From assembly GCF_002776525.5 (NCBI RefSeq), contig NC_045447.1:24239002-24303001 (forward strand): a stretch of DNA of 64,000 bases. The letters are read 5' to 3'. Shown here in pieces: positions 23,639 to 36,100 of the stretch. The notes beneath the pieces were generated by a model that did not search any database, had not been told where the DNA came from, and saw nothing but the letters and a program-made list of their open reading frames with translations. The position numbers and the translations under genes were made by a program. The stretch's first letter is position 1; every line of letters begins with the position of its first letter. This DNA comes from Piliocolobus tephrosceles (taxonomy: Eukaryota; Chordata; Mammalia; Primates; Cercopithecidae).

Positions 23639-23647
23639 TATATAAAT
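23639..23647 (+). promoter_or_regulatory. TATA box of TNFSF15
   Basis: 'tatataaat' would place transcription initiation near 23669, in a pyrimidine-rich stretch, and give a 5' UTR of about 230 nt. The region is not a CpG island, which fits an inducible TATA promoter. Confidence 0.6.
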
Positions 23648-23838
23648 ATGCTTGGGAAAGCTTTCTTCTTCTCCTTCTTCTTTTTTTTTTTTTTCCTTAA
23701 ACCAAACTTGGTTTCTGTTGTAGGCGGTACATTCTCTAGCAGGGTAGGGCCACAGTGTGCTCTTGAAGAGGGGAGGGGAGAGGAAAAGGGAAGGAGGAGA
23801 CTGAGTGATTAAGTCATCCACTGTGAGAGCTGGTCTTC

Positions 23839-23845
23839 TATTTAA
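23839..23845 (+). promoter_or_regulatory. Second TATA-like box (TATTTAA)
   Basis: If used, it would start transcription near 23870 and leave a leader of only about 30 nt, excluding the upstream ORF that begins at 23845. Confidence 0.35.
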
Positions 23846-23919
23846 TGGGGGCTCTCTCTGCCCAGGAGTCAGAGGTGCCTCCAGGAGCAGCAAGAGCATG
23901 GCCGAGGATCTGGGACTGA
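23845..23919 (+). other. Upstream ORF overlapping the TNFSF15 start
   Basis: An ATG at 23845-23847 opens 24 codons ending at TGA 23917-23919. It is out of frame with, and overlaps, the main ATG at 23898. Its context is weak (T at -3, G at +4), so leaky scanning to the main ATG is likely. It exists only in transcripts that start upstream of 23845. Confidence 0.5.
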
Positions 23920-24107
23920 GCTTTGGGGAGACAGCCAGTGTGGAAATGCTGCCAGAGCACGGCAGCTGCAGGCCCAAGGCCAGGAGCAGCAGCGCATGCT
24001 GGGCTCTCACCTGCTGCCTGATGTTGCTCCCCTTCCTTGCAGGACTCACCACCTACCTGCTTGTCAGCCAGCTCCGGGCCCAAGGAGAGGCCTGTGTGCA
24101 GCTCCAG
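23898..24107 (+). CDS. TNFSF15: TNFSF15 coding exon 1
   Basis: It encodes residues 1-70 exactly (phase 0): the cytosolic tail, the membrane segment and the first stalk residues. The donor is CAG|GTAAGC. Cysteines at 24, 34, 39 and 40 sit at or near the cytosolic face. The 5' UTR lies directly upstream with no sign of an upstream intron. Confidence 0.95.
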
Positions 24108-27100
24108 GTAAGCCACTTGCCACTCTGACCTTGGGGGAGATCAGTGGACTCTCTGCAGGGAGCGGCCACTATTTCAGCTCTGGACAGAGAACAGAGTTTC
24201 TTGGTGTATCACATTTCTTGTTTCTACATGCAGGGGAAATGTAGAGTGGGAGGGATGGAGAGGTTCAATCTGGTGTTTGTTCTCAGTATTTCTAGGGAAT
24301 GAATAGTTCCTTCTTTTAATATGGGAATAACCTTAAGCCTCATATTTTTTAGATAATTATAATCATAGTACACTGGTAATTTGGGAACATTCTTTTTATT
24401 TAAGAAAAAAACTTAAAATTACATAACTAACACATGGTCATTGAAAAAAAGTTAGAAAATACAGATAAGGAGAGGAAGAAAGTTATCATTACTCATAATT
24501 CTTATAACTGACCACTGTTAACAGTTTGGGATATATAATTCTGTACAGAATTCTATGTAAGATGTAAAATGGAATTTTTTTAATGAGCTAGATTATTCTG
24601 AGTCTCCTAATATATTATGATTTTATTTATATGCTAATGAATTCACAACAGTATGATGCTATAGATACACATTCATATATGTGGATGCTATAATTTCTTA
24701 CCCACTCTTTTTCTTGGGTTTAGAACTTTTTCTCTTTTTAGAGCTTAAGAAAGAACCTCCTTCCTTATTATCTATCTCTAAGGTCTTTCTGGGGCCTGGG
24801 AGAAGCCTAGTCAGAAAAAGAATATACGGTCTAGGGAGAACAATGGTAGGGGCAGGGATAGGTGTCAAGAAGAAAGCATAATCCTTGACTAGGAACATCA
24901 AAGGTATACCTCAAAACCTAAGGAATGTGTCTTTCCATTAATATCCTTTTTAAAAATGCCCCTTCATAAGCTATGATGGCTGATTTCATTTCACTTCAAA
25001 GTATTAAATTGCAAAGGGAAAAAAATTGGGTTTTCAATGGGTGTAACTGGAAACCTCGTCTCTAAGCAATCCTGGCCAGCTTCAAAGCATAGACACCATG
25101 AGTAAGCCATGGAAAATCTGTAATTCTCGCTGCCCCATCAGGGTCAACAAACAGACTGTGATTCAGGCAGCAGCGTTCATAGCCAGATGCCATTGCTTGT
25201 AAAATGTAGAAATATGCAGACAACCCGGAAATGCTGTTTATGATAAAGGAGAACCGCAGGTCATGGGAAGTCAGACTTTGACCCCTTGATCACCAAGGGG
25301 CCAGTTTCTGCTAGAAGTCAAGCCGCAGCACCCAGTTGGTGCTCTGGGACTCTGTCCCTCTTTAGCCAGGAGGAGACAGTTGTCCTTGAATGAGATACTG
25401 AGTGGCCTCCAGAAACCTGCACTGGGGTCTGAAGGAAGCCCAGAGGCATGACAGGTTCCCATCGCCACGAAGATGATGTCTGAGAGCCCTTGGTCAGCAG
25501 AAGGCAAGGAATACTTTTGTCTATCTAGAAAACCAGCAAGCAGAACGTCACAGTCCAAGGAGGATCCATGACTTGCCCAGCCAGAAGGTGAGATGAAGAC
25601 ATGCGCTGTTACGAGACAGGAAGCTCAGTGAAGAAAGGCATGGGGTCTTTTTTACTCACTGCTACCCTGCCAAATCTATCACTGTGCCTGTCCAATTGCA
25701 GATGCTCAAGAAATGAATAAGGCTGACACCATCATTCCATTATCATTAAACTCATCTTCCTGGAGAGCAGATGTGTGGAAATGATTGCAGCTCTGGGTTG
25801 CCCAGGCTCTGTAACTTCTTAGTGTGTCAGAAGAAAAGGAGAGGGAAATGGTGGTGAGGCTGGGCTCATGTAGCAATCAGGGTCCTGAAAAGAAACAGCT
25901 GGCTCACTCAAGAAAGTGTGTTTATAGAAGAATATTTAAAGAGTTTGAAGGGGTTTAAAGAAGGACCTCTTTGCTGAGATGCAGACAGATTGAAGGGAAC
26001 TGAAAGGGCTGGAGCATCCAGGACTAGCAACAGTGGGAAACCAGTGACCATGCCTTGGCGCGAAGGGCACATGGAGGAAGAAGTGTTAGGGAAACCCAGA
26101 GAGAACTAAAGCCTAACAGAAGGCCTGCCTAGAAGACCTAAGGGCTCTGGAGAGAAAGGCAGTCACTGACAAAACAGCAGCGAGAGCGCAGAAGGAAGGA
26201 GGGAATGCTGACTACTCCCCGATCCCCCACCCTGCCTCCAATCCAATCCCATTGACCAGGCTCAGCAGGAAGCCAGGGCTCAAAGGTCCAGGGGCAGCTG
26301 AGCCAGGAGTCAGCTTCACAGGACAGAGCAGGGCCCGGGAAGGGCTGAGAGGGGATCTGGAGGGACTGATGGAGAAGAAATGGCTCAGAGGAGATGGGAA
26401 AAGACTGGATTCAAGGAGGGAAAACCAGGGCACCAAGGAGAGCTTGGGTAAACATACAGTGAAATATGGCTCACTTCTGGCTATGAAAATAGGCATGTGG
26501 CTTCATTTCTTTGAGCCTTTTTCCTTTTCTCCAAAGGGGGTATTAATATCAATACTCTGACAGCACTAATAAGGCATGTGCAGGAGGAGCATTGTGTATG
26601 TTGGAAATGTGGGGAGAGCTACATGCACATGGTGGCTGTGACGTGATCGTCACTCTACCCCAGGCACCAGGCAACTACTGAGAAAATTTGATGTTGGCCT
26701 CAGGAAGTAGGCTATTTCAACAGAGAGGCACTGTGGAATTCCAGATGTTCTCCTGGCCCAGCCACAGGGATGGGGTGGTTCAGGAAAAGCTTTCTGGAGG
26801 AGGGAAGGAAGGCACCTGGGCTAGATGCTGTGGCTGAGGTCCAGATCACAGACCCCATTATGGATAAAAACCAGTCAGATGATCGCAGGTCTTTGGAGAT
26901 AACAAGGCCTTTGAAGGTCAGCTAGCCTAAAGCGCCTAATTTTGCAGATAGGGACACTGAGGCCCAGGGAACTGAAGAGATTTGCCCAAGTCCGTACCTC
27001 TAGTCGGTGACAGAGCCATGATTTGAAACTGGACCATCTGACCTCCTTCCCTGTGCATTCAGGCAGCCATGTTTGTGCTGTTCCAAGTGCCAGGTGGCCA

Positions 27101-30100
27101 CACCATGGATCAAAGGAAGAAGGAGATCAGTAAAACCATGGAGAAAACTATTACTACAACTATACCAGTTACTGAGCCTCACCCCTCTCCCAGTGAGGAA
27201 CTTCACATGGCAAATCTTATGTTACCCATAGAGTCACCCATCTAGAACTCCTGCCCAGCAGAGAGTAAGGCTGCCTGCGTTTTTCCAAAGAGAGAATTAA
27301 GAATCAGAGAGCTAGCACAGCATGCTTATGTTATAGAAATACAATTAAAAACAAAATCTGGCCGGGCACAGTGGCTCACGCCTGTAATCCCAGCACTTTG
27401 GGAGGCCAAGGCAGGTGGATCACGAGGTCAGGAGATCGAGACCATCCTGGCTAACATGGTGAAACCCTGTCTCTACTAAAAATACAAAAATTAGCCGGGC
27501 GTGGTGGCAGGCGCCTGTAGTCCCAGCTACTCGGGAAGCTGAGACAGGAGACTCACTTGAACCCGGGAAGTGGAGGTTGCAGTGAGCTGAGAGCACGCCA
27601 GTGCACTCCAGCCTGGGTGACAGAGCGAGACTCCGTCTCAAAAACAAAAACAAAAACAAAGTCTTCTCCCAACCTAGAAATCCTGTCCACAAAGGTAGTG
27701 GAGAAAGAAAACAGTTTTATTGTTGAATAAGCATTAAACCAGAATGTGATGCACATCACAGGCAATCTACCAAGAGATGGCAAAGACAGATATCTTACCC
27801 TCTTATGCAGCCAAGCAAATATAACCCATTACACACAAGTTAACTGAAAAAAAAAAAAGAGTACATAACAGTATATATAATATGGTACACTCATTTTATG
27901 AAAATATTTACTGATATGAACATGTTTGTAAATACATATTATATCTCAGGAAGAGCACAAAAGAAATTGGTAATTCTGCCAGCATCCAGGTAGAAAACTG
28001 GGCGGCTTGTCAACAAGGGAAGGAGGGAGTCTTTTATAAACCTAGCCTCTTTCACACAAAATGTGTATGCTACCTATACAAAAAAGTATAGAAATAATAA
28101 AACCTGTTAGGACCTTTAGATTTCTGCAGAATATTAGGCAAATGTATCTTGGAAGAGTTGAGGGTTGAAAGTTAAAACCCAGTTTGAATTCTGGCTAGAC
28201 ACTTCTTAACCATGTTACTTTTAACCCTTTTGGGCCTCGGCTTCTTTATGTGTGAAATGGGGATAATTACAAATAAAGTATTTGCAGTGTCTGTCATGGA
28301 GTGAGGGATTAGTAAATGTTAACAATTATTTTTATTATGATCAGGGAATTTCCCTGCTCAGGGAAATTACATCATAGAGGACAACTTCTTCACCTGCCCT
28401 GGAATTTGCCGTCGCCTGGCCAGAGAGTAGTTGTTGATGCTAGAGGGATTCTTGGTCCATGTTTATAAGCTGTCTCTGTGTTTCATTCCCCACCCAGGTC
28501 TTGCCTCCCAACCCCCACTAATTTCTCAATCCATTCTTTACCTGGCTGCACTTGACAGCCCTATAGGCTGGGTATTCTTTGGGCCCTACAGTATCTTCCA
28601 CTGCCCTCAGATTGGGTCCACAGGCCCTACTCTGGCCCAGGTCCCCTGAGACCAGGCCTCCATCCTCTCTGGACACAGTTCTGGCACATAGAGTCTGTGC
28701 AGGCAAAGCAGAGTGCACCAAGATGATTCAGCCCAAGCCCAGCAATGGCACTCAGTACCGCACAATGAATCCTCAGGGATGCCATAGAAGGCATTCCTGC
28801 CCAGCGTTTAACCACTGCCCAACCTGTCCTTCCCTTTTCAGTCCTACTTCTAGCATCATCTGCACACTCTCCCCACATTCTCCTTGGTTTCCTCCAACCT
28901 CACTTCCACACCTTCCTGAAAATCTCTACAGTGCTCATGACTTTTATTCCCTCAACCATTCTTCCCCGCTGAGGCCTCCTGGTCTCCAATCAGACCAATA
29001 GGGTCCTGTAGTGATAGCTTGGGCTTCAGAGTCACACAGACTTGAGGAAAAGCCATGGCACCACCACATCACAGCTGCAACCTCTTAATAACTTATTATA
29101 TAGCAGAAACCATGCTAAATTTTTTCATATTAAAGGTTTTGAGACAAGTACATGAGATCACACCTATAAAGCATCTAGCATGGTATCTGGTAGGTAAACA
29201 TGTGCAATACTTTTTTGCTATCAATACTACATGCATCATCTCAGTTAACAATGGAAATCGCACAATGAGGAAACTACTATTATTATCCACATTTTAGAGA
29301 TGATGAAGCTGAGGTTTAGAAAGGCTAAACAATGTGCCCAGTGACACAGTTAAAGAATGTGACACTAAGATTTGAATCCACTCTATATATTTATCCTAAT
29401 GACTATGTTGTCTGCCTCTGGGAATAAGTCCAACCAAGTATTCACCTCCTGGGATAGGCAGGAGGGTTTAAGTATGAAAAGCGCCTACCCCATAGTAAGT
29501 GCTCAATAAATGCCAGTCCTCTTCCTCCCCTGAGGGCACCTATCTATACCTGGCACACAGAAAGCACTAAGTGTTTTCTGGATGGAGGGAGGGTTGGAAG
29601 GGCAGGCAAGGTACTAGATCTCCCTGGGCCATAGACTCACTATCTATAAAATGAGGAGATTAATACACTTTCTATATAGCACTAGGGTGAGAATTCTGCA
29701 AAATGTCCAGAAAGCTGCTGTCATAGAGTAGATGCTCAGCAGACGTGATTCCCTCCCCATCCCCACTCCACCTGGGATGAGCCCTCTTATCTCACTCAAG
29801 TTGTTTCCTCTTTCGGAAGGATGATGGATTGTGATAATCTCTTTCAGACTTGTCTAGAGAAAACAAACAGATAGTTGAGATAAAAGTACTTTATAAATTG
29901 CAGACCTCTTATCGCTCGATGAAGATTCCCCTGCTGTAACCTCAGGAAGCATCAGCATACCTGGAAGATATTCACTCCAAAGATCAGGTTGTGGGCAAAA
30001 GGAAGGGAAAGCAGAAGCAGTGAAGGTGCACTGAGGAAGCGCAGAGGCAGGAAGGGTGAGCAAGCCTGGCTGTGAATCTCGGACATCCGGGCAGCTTGCA

Positions 30101-33100
30101 GCTGGTAACAGCAGAATCCATTCAATGTGAACATATTGCAGCTGGTAATGGCAGACATATTGAATATTGAACGTGAACATATTGCAGCTGGTAATGGCAG
30201 AATCCATTTAAAGTGAACATATTGCTGAGTGCCAGGGTGGCTTGGAGAGCTCCTGCATCCCCACCCAATGGAGCACACACTGCAGACCACACACTGGCTA
30301 CAAGAGGTCATCTCCCAGCCTGACCCCTCCTTGTAGCTGACAGCAGCAACAAGCGGGGGATGTGAAGTGGGTAGGGCATAAATTCCATTCCCTCAACCCA
30401 TTTGCGTTCTAAAAGGGCAGAAGTTCAAAAGCCCAAGGAAGCCTATCGAATGTCTGTCCTTGGTGAAAAGCAGATGCCTCCCAGAGCTCCTAAAGCATCC
30501 AAATCTACCCCTTGTGATAAAGAGATACAAGGGTGACTTCTTGTACAACTGAAGTCGTAAGACCAAAAGGAGGATGTGCAGAACCAACAATACAGCCTAC
30601 AATCATACGCTGAGCCCAAAGAAAGAAGGAAAAGGAACCTTATGTATGTGGCCTTTCTGAGCCACCACAATAGACCTGAGAGGAAAGAATTATTGTCTGC
30701 TTTTATTGATGAGGAAACAGTTCCACTGAGGTCAAGTGACATGCCAAAATCAGAGCACCAGGAAATAATGGAGTTGGGATTTCCAAATTTGCTCAGCTGT
30801 AAACACTGGCATCGTTGCTTTGCACTATGCTGAATGTTGCACATAAAGCCCTATCCAGGGCACCTTGGAGGATGATGAAATGAAATGACCTCAGAATAAA
30901 ACATTTCCAGATTGGCATTATCTTTGTGCAAGTATAAACAGGAGAAGCAAAAGGACAAGACAAAGAGGCAAACTTCTGCATATTTCTCCTGGAAGTGCTG
31001 GGAGGATGTTTTGGGTCATAAAACATTTATGCCTTTGCAATTACAGCATTTACGACAGCAAGAGATGAATATCTCTCCCTGTTTGTGAATAGAGATAGAG
31101 AGTGACTATAGTACCTGAGAGGAAAGGCTACGTGGATCATTAGTTAAAATACACTTAGGGGATTTTTCTGGGGAAATGCCAGGAAATCTCAAAGACTATC
31201 TTGCTTCAGTCTTGTTCATCTATTGTACATTCAGCTAATGTTTATGAAGCTCCTAATATGTGCCAGGGTCTGTACTTGTTCTCAAGGTTCAGATCCCAAG
31301 CCTTCCATGCACTCTTTGACCTTGGACAGTGGCTTGACCTCTTTTCATGCCATTCTAAGCCACAAAAAGGTGATGCTGACCCCTCCTTTAAAAGTAACTG
31401 GAGTATTAGATGAGGCAGACACATAAATGCCCAATACAGGACCTGGCACCTGGGAAGCATTCAACTAAACTTCAATATCCTCTTTCTGCTTTCTTCTACT
31501 CAATTTAAACAGTTAAAGTAATTCCAAAAATACCTATAGTAACAGACCATGGTTAGTTGGAGTCAGGGATTACCAGTCAACATACCAAAAAAAAGCAAAT
31601 GAGAGGAAAAGTTCCCTGACCTACAAGAACTAAGGAGGGTAGACAAAGGGAAGTACCAGCTGTTTTTTGCTGGGCCTAACATATGCTGGTGGGAGCAAGC
31701 ATCCCATCTCCCTCTGAGATGCATGCCCATGGGCATACACATTTGCTTTTTCTGACTCTGGCTCCTGGCTAAGCCTTGCCACTTACAACAAATCTTTCTA
31801 GAGCCACAGCTATGCTCCACACAGAGCATGATGAAGACCTTTAGAGGCCCTAGTACTAAACGACAAACATTTTTAATAGGAACAAAAAGTTGTCTTTCCT
31901 AGATTTTTGGATTGTAAAACTGGCTGAAGTCACTGCATCCTCACCCCCTCTCTGACTCTCTTTGTCTGCCTCTGTCTTCCTGATGCCTGACAATCTGTGC
32001 ATTTTGCCAGTTGAATAATCTGGCAAAAGTGCCAGGCACTGTCTGAGGCACTAGGAATACAGGTCCCCACATGCAAGCAGATTGAATTTTCAGAGTGAGA
32101 AAAGTCATAAGCACACAAATAAATAATAAAATTGGATCCTGGATCTCAGCCAGTGGTTTGAGAATATATGTATAGAGGAATAATCTCAGTATCAGACACT
32201 ATGTCAATTCAATTGGAGGCTAATGTTGCCATGACCAGCACCTCTCAGGAGCCAACATCTCTTTGGTGCCCCCAGAATAATGAGAAGTGATGGAGATGAG
32301 TCAGGGCTGGAACACAGAAGACATTGCATTGGTCTGGTGTTCCCAGGAACCAGCCTGAGAGCAGGCATTGGGACAACTGCATAAACCTTTTCCCAAATAA
32401 GCTATTATTCCATCCTCTCAAATTTCTTCCTCATTCATTACTACTTCCTTTCACAATAATTTTCCTCCTGTGATAGACAGAGTTGTTACTAAGAGAAGCA
32501 GCAATGGAAGGTTTAGATGTTGTTCTTGGAGAAAGAGTTTCAAATGACGTCCTTCTTGTGGACTCTTGGAATGCTGTAGTCTTCAACATCTGCCAACAGG
32601 CTCAGTCACCACCTCCAGATGTTTAGTGACACACTGGACCATACTTGTCTATCCATATATGAAAATAAAATGTGTGGCCAAGTTATAGAAGTCCAGCAGA
32701 GCAAACAGGGAAATGTGTCCACAGCTCAGATACATGCTAATGACAGTGGGATTCTGAGTCAAGAAGAAATGTTGTAAACTCTTAGCTGAGTGTCATCTTA
32801 GCCAAAGACAAGCAGGATGTTCAAAATTTCTCAGCAGAGAATTAAATAAATCAAAAGAAGGCCAACCAGGGCAGGTACCTTTCCTATACCAGCAGATGCA
32901 ATCAAGATCTCTCTGATTCTCTTTGAGAACTCCACCTTCAGTTTTCTGCCTTGTCAAAGGATCAATTCCTTCAGCTCTGTCAATATCCAGGAAGACAATA
33001 GGCTACAGAATAAGTTCATTTCTGGGCTGCTGCTCCACTCCCTCAAGACCATCCAAGTTATTGATTCTGGATAAGTGATCACAGCAATTGGGTTTAGGTT

Positions 33101-36100
33101 TTCAAAGACTGCTGTACTCATGACCCTGTGCTAAATGCACATAATGTGTTCATTTCCCAGCAGAAAGTCTTGATATTTTCCAACTACCCCCATGTCCTGT
33201 TGAGCCTCCTTACATGTCGTATCCATACATATGACACCACATCACAGATGCAGGGTATTGAGGTATTTGCTATTGTGCAAGCTGTTGGCCTTGTCTGGAA
33301 TGGTCATTACCTCTTTTATCATCTGGCTAATACCTGCAAGACCTGTAAGACTGTGTTCCGGGGCAATTCCTTCTGATTCTCCCATTTCTAGGCCAGGTCT
33401 CTGTGTCCCAGAGTCTTTATTGAATGAATACTCATTCAATAAAGTAACTACACTTACTGTGTTTCTTCAGATACCTTGAATCAATTCACAGTGGTTGCCT
33501 CTCATGGCTTGGAACACAGAGGGCTTAGAGAGAAGTAAATAATGGATAGCAATACTGGGATGATAAGTTAGGACTTTGAATGCCAAGACAAAATGAGATT
33601 GGACTGGGTCTGAAGGGCCATGAGGAGTCATTGAAGGTTTATGAGCAGCATAGTATCTAGACAAAGTGATGCTTTAGAAAAAGCCCTCTGAAGGCCGGCC
33701 AGGAAATAGATCAAGGAAAAGGAGAAAACAGTAGTACAAAGACCCTGCCGGAGGCTGATGAAAGAATCCAGAAGAGCAGCATGCCAAGGCCTGGAATTGA
33801 AACCTCATGAGAAACACTGCAAAATAGAAGTGACAGCCCTTGGTTTTGTGGAAGAAGAAAAAAAGAAAATTTCAGGTCTGGTAATTGAGAGAAAGCAGTA
33901 ATGGTGGCTTTAACAGAATTGAGAAGTGAATGGAAAGGGGCTGGAGAGACCATAAAGTCAGTTAGTCATTCAAAGACAAGATTTCTGCCCTCAAGGGGCT
34001 TCTAGTAGAGGTTAGGTAGCATGACCTGGGAGTGAAAAAAGGCTGCATGTCCCGGCTCTAACAAGATCACTGATATCGCAGACCTGCTCATAGACCTAGG
34101 CTCCGCAATGACACAATTAAATCCACATGATTACGCAGGCAGATGGCAAGACATCCAAACATATGATGCCACACCACAGACACGTGCACAGATGCTAAAA
34201 CACGTCAATGTAGTCTCCCCACTGATGGAGCTGTATTCTCTCACACACAGACACACAATTCCTCATTCATGAGACAGTCCTCCCTCAGTATCCACAGGGA
34301 TTGATTTCAGGACCCCAGTGGATACCAAAATCTACAGATGCTCAAGTCCTTGATATAAAATGCATAGTACTTGCACATAACCTAGTCATATTCTCCTATG
34401 TACTTTAAATCATCTGTAGACTAATTACGATACCTAATACAGTGTAAATGCTATATAAATGGTTGCTATGCTATATTGTTTGTTACTTGCATTATTTTTC
34501 ATGGCTGTAATGTTTTTCAAATATTTTTGATCCACAGTTGGTTGAATCTGCAGATATGGAAATCATAGAACCTGACTATACACTCACAATACACACATTT
34601 TGAGATGTAAAACAGATCAAGTGTTCATATAATAACAGAATCATTCTATTAGTGGAGATTGTCTAGCAACAAGAACCAAATCAGAAGATTGGGTTGAGTC
34701 AAAATCATATTAGAGAAGGCTTTTTTTAATATCATAAATTTTGCTTTATTTTTATTTTTATTGATACATAATATTTTATATATGTGTGGGGTCCATGTGA
34801 TTTTTTTTACATACATAAAATGTGTAATGATCAAGTCAGGGTATTGAGGGGTATCCATCACTTCGAGTATTTATCATTTCTATGTGTTGGGAACATTTCA
34901 AGTTTTCTCTTGTAGCTACTTTGAAATGTACAGTGTAATATATAGTTGCTAACTATTGTCACCATACTCTGCTATCAAACATTAGAACTTAAACTTTCTA
35001 TCAAACTGTACATTCATACCCATTGTCTAACCTCACTTCATCCCCATCTTCTCCCACTCACCCACCCTTCCCAACCCCTAGTGTCTGTCATTCTACTCTT
35101 TACCCCCATGAGACCAACTCTTTTAGCTCCCACATATCAATGAGAACATGCAAAGTGTGTCTTTCTATGTCTGGTTTATTTCACTTAACATAATGACCTC
35201 CAGTTCTATCCATGTTGCTGCAAATAAGATGATTTCATTTTTTATGCCAAATGGTATTCCATTGTTTATATGTACCACATTTTCTTTATCCTTCCATTTA
35301 TATCTTGATAGAGATGTGGATCAGATTGATTCCATATCTCTACTATTGTGAATAGTCCTGTAATAAGCATGTGAGTGCAAGTATCCCTTTGATATATTAT
35401 TCCTTTTCTTTTGAATGCATACCCAGTAGTGAGATTGCTAGATTGTATGGTAGTTCTACTTTTAGTTTTTTTGAGAAATTCCATACTATTTTCCATAGTG
35501 GCTGTACTAATTTATATTCCCATCAACCATGTATAATAGTCCAATGCATGATATTATTTCTAAGCTAAGAGCATACTTTTGCTATTAAGCTTTATGCTCA
35601 GGTATGTGAGTGGTGGTTCCTTCATTATCCATGCATTCTTTGCACCGACTCATAGATATTCTGACTTGCTCTTCACTTCAATCCTATGAGTAATTTAAGG
35701 CTAAGTGTGTTATTATTCCCACCTTAGAAATAAAGACACCAAAGCTCAGAGAGGTAAAGTCTTACTCAAGGTCATATTGTTAATAAATGATAGAACAAGG
35801 ATTTAAATTCAGATCTGTCTGCCTCCAAGGCAGTTACTCTTCCACCATCATGTGGTATCTGAAATAGCTCATAAACTAGGGTAGCAGTCATTTAAAAAGT
35901 CTTTATGTATTGCATAGAAACAAGGAAGAATTGTTGAGGCTGATGAAAAGAATATAGTCATTATTTCCTTTTCTGTATCATTTTTAAGAAGAGTCCCAAT
36001 TTTTAAATTATGGTAGAGAAAAGAAAATAAAGCAAGTGCCATTATTTGTTCAAATAACAAAAGCATAGACAAGGTGCTGAGTTCCCCTAGAATAGAACAG

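Noticed and set aside
23594..24116. Long antisense frames (152 and 92 residues) over TNFSF15 exon 1.
   Set aside because: They are shadows of the exon 1 coding sequence and its GC-richer leader. No independent start or transcript signal was seen.
28579..29001. 140-residue open frame in TNFSF15 intron 1.
   Set aside because: It is compositionally biased, with no splice acceptor or donor in register and no recognisable domain. It looks like a chance frame in C/T-rich DNA.
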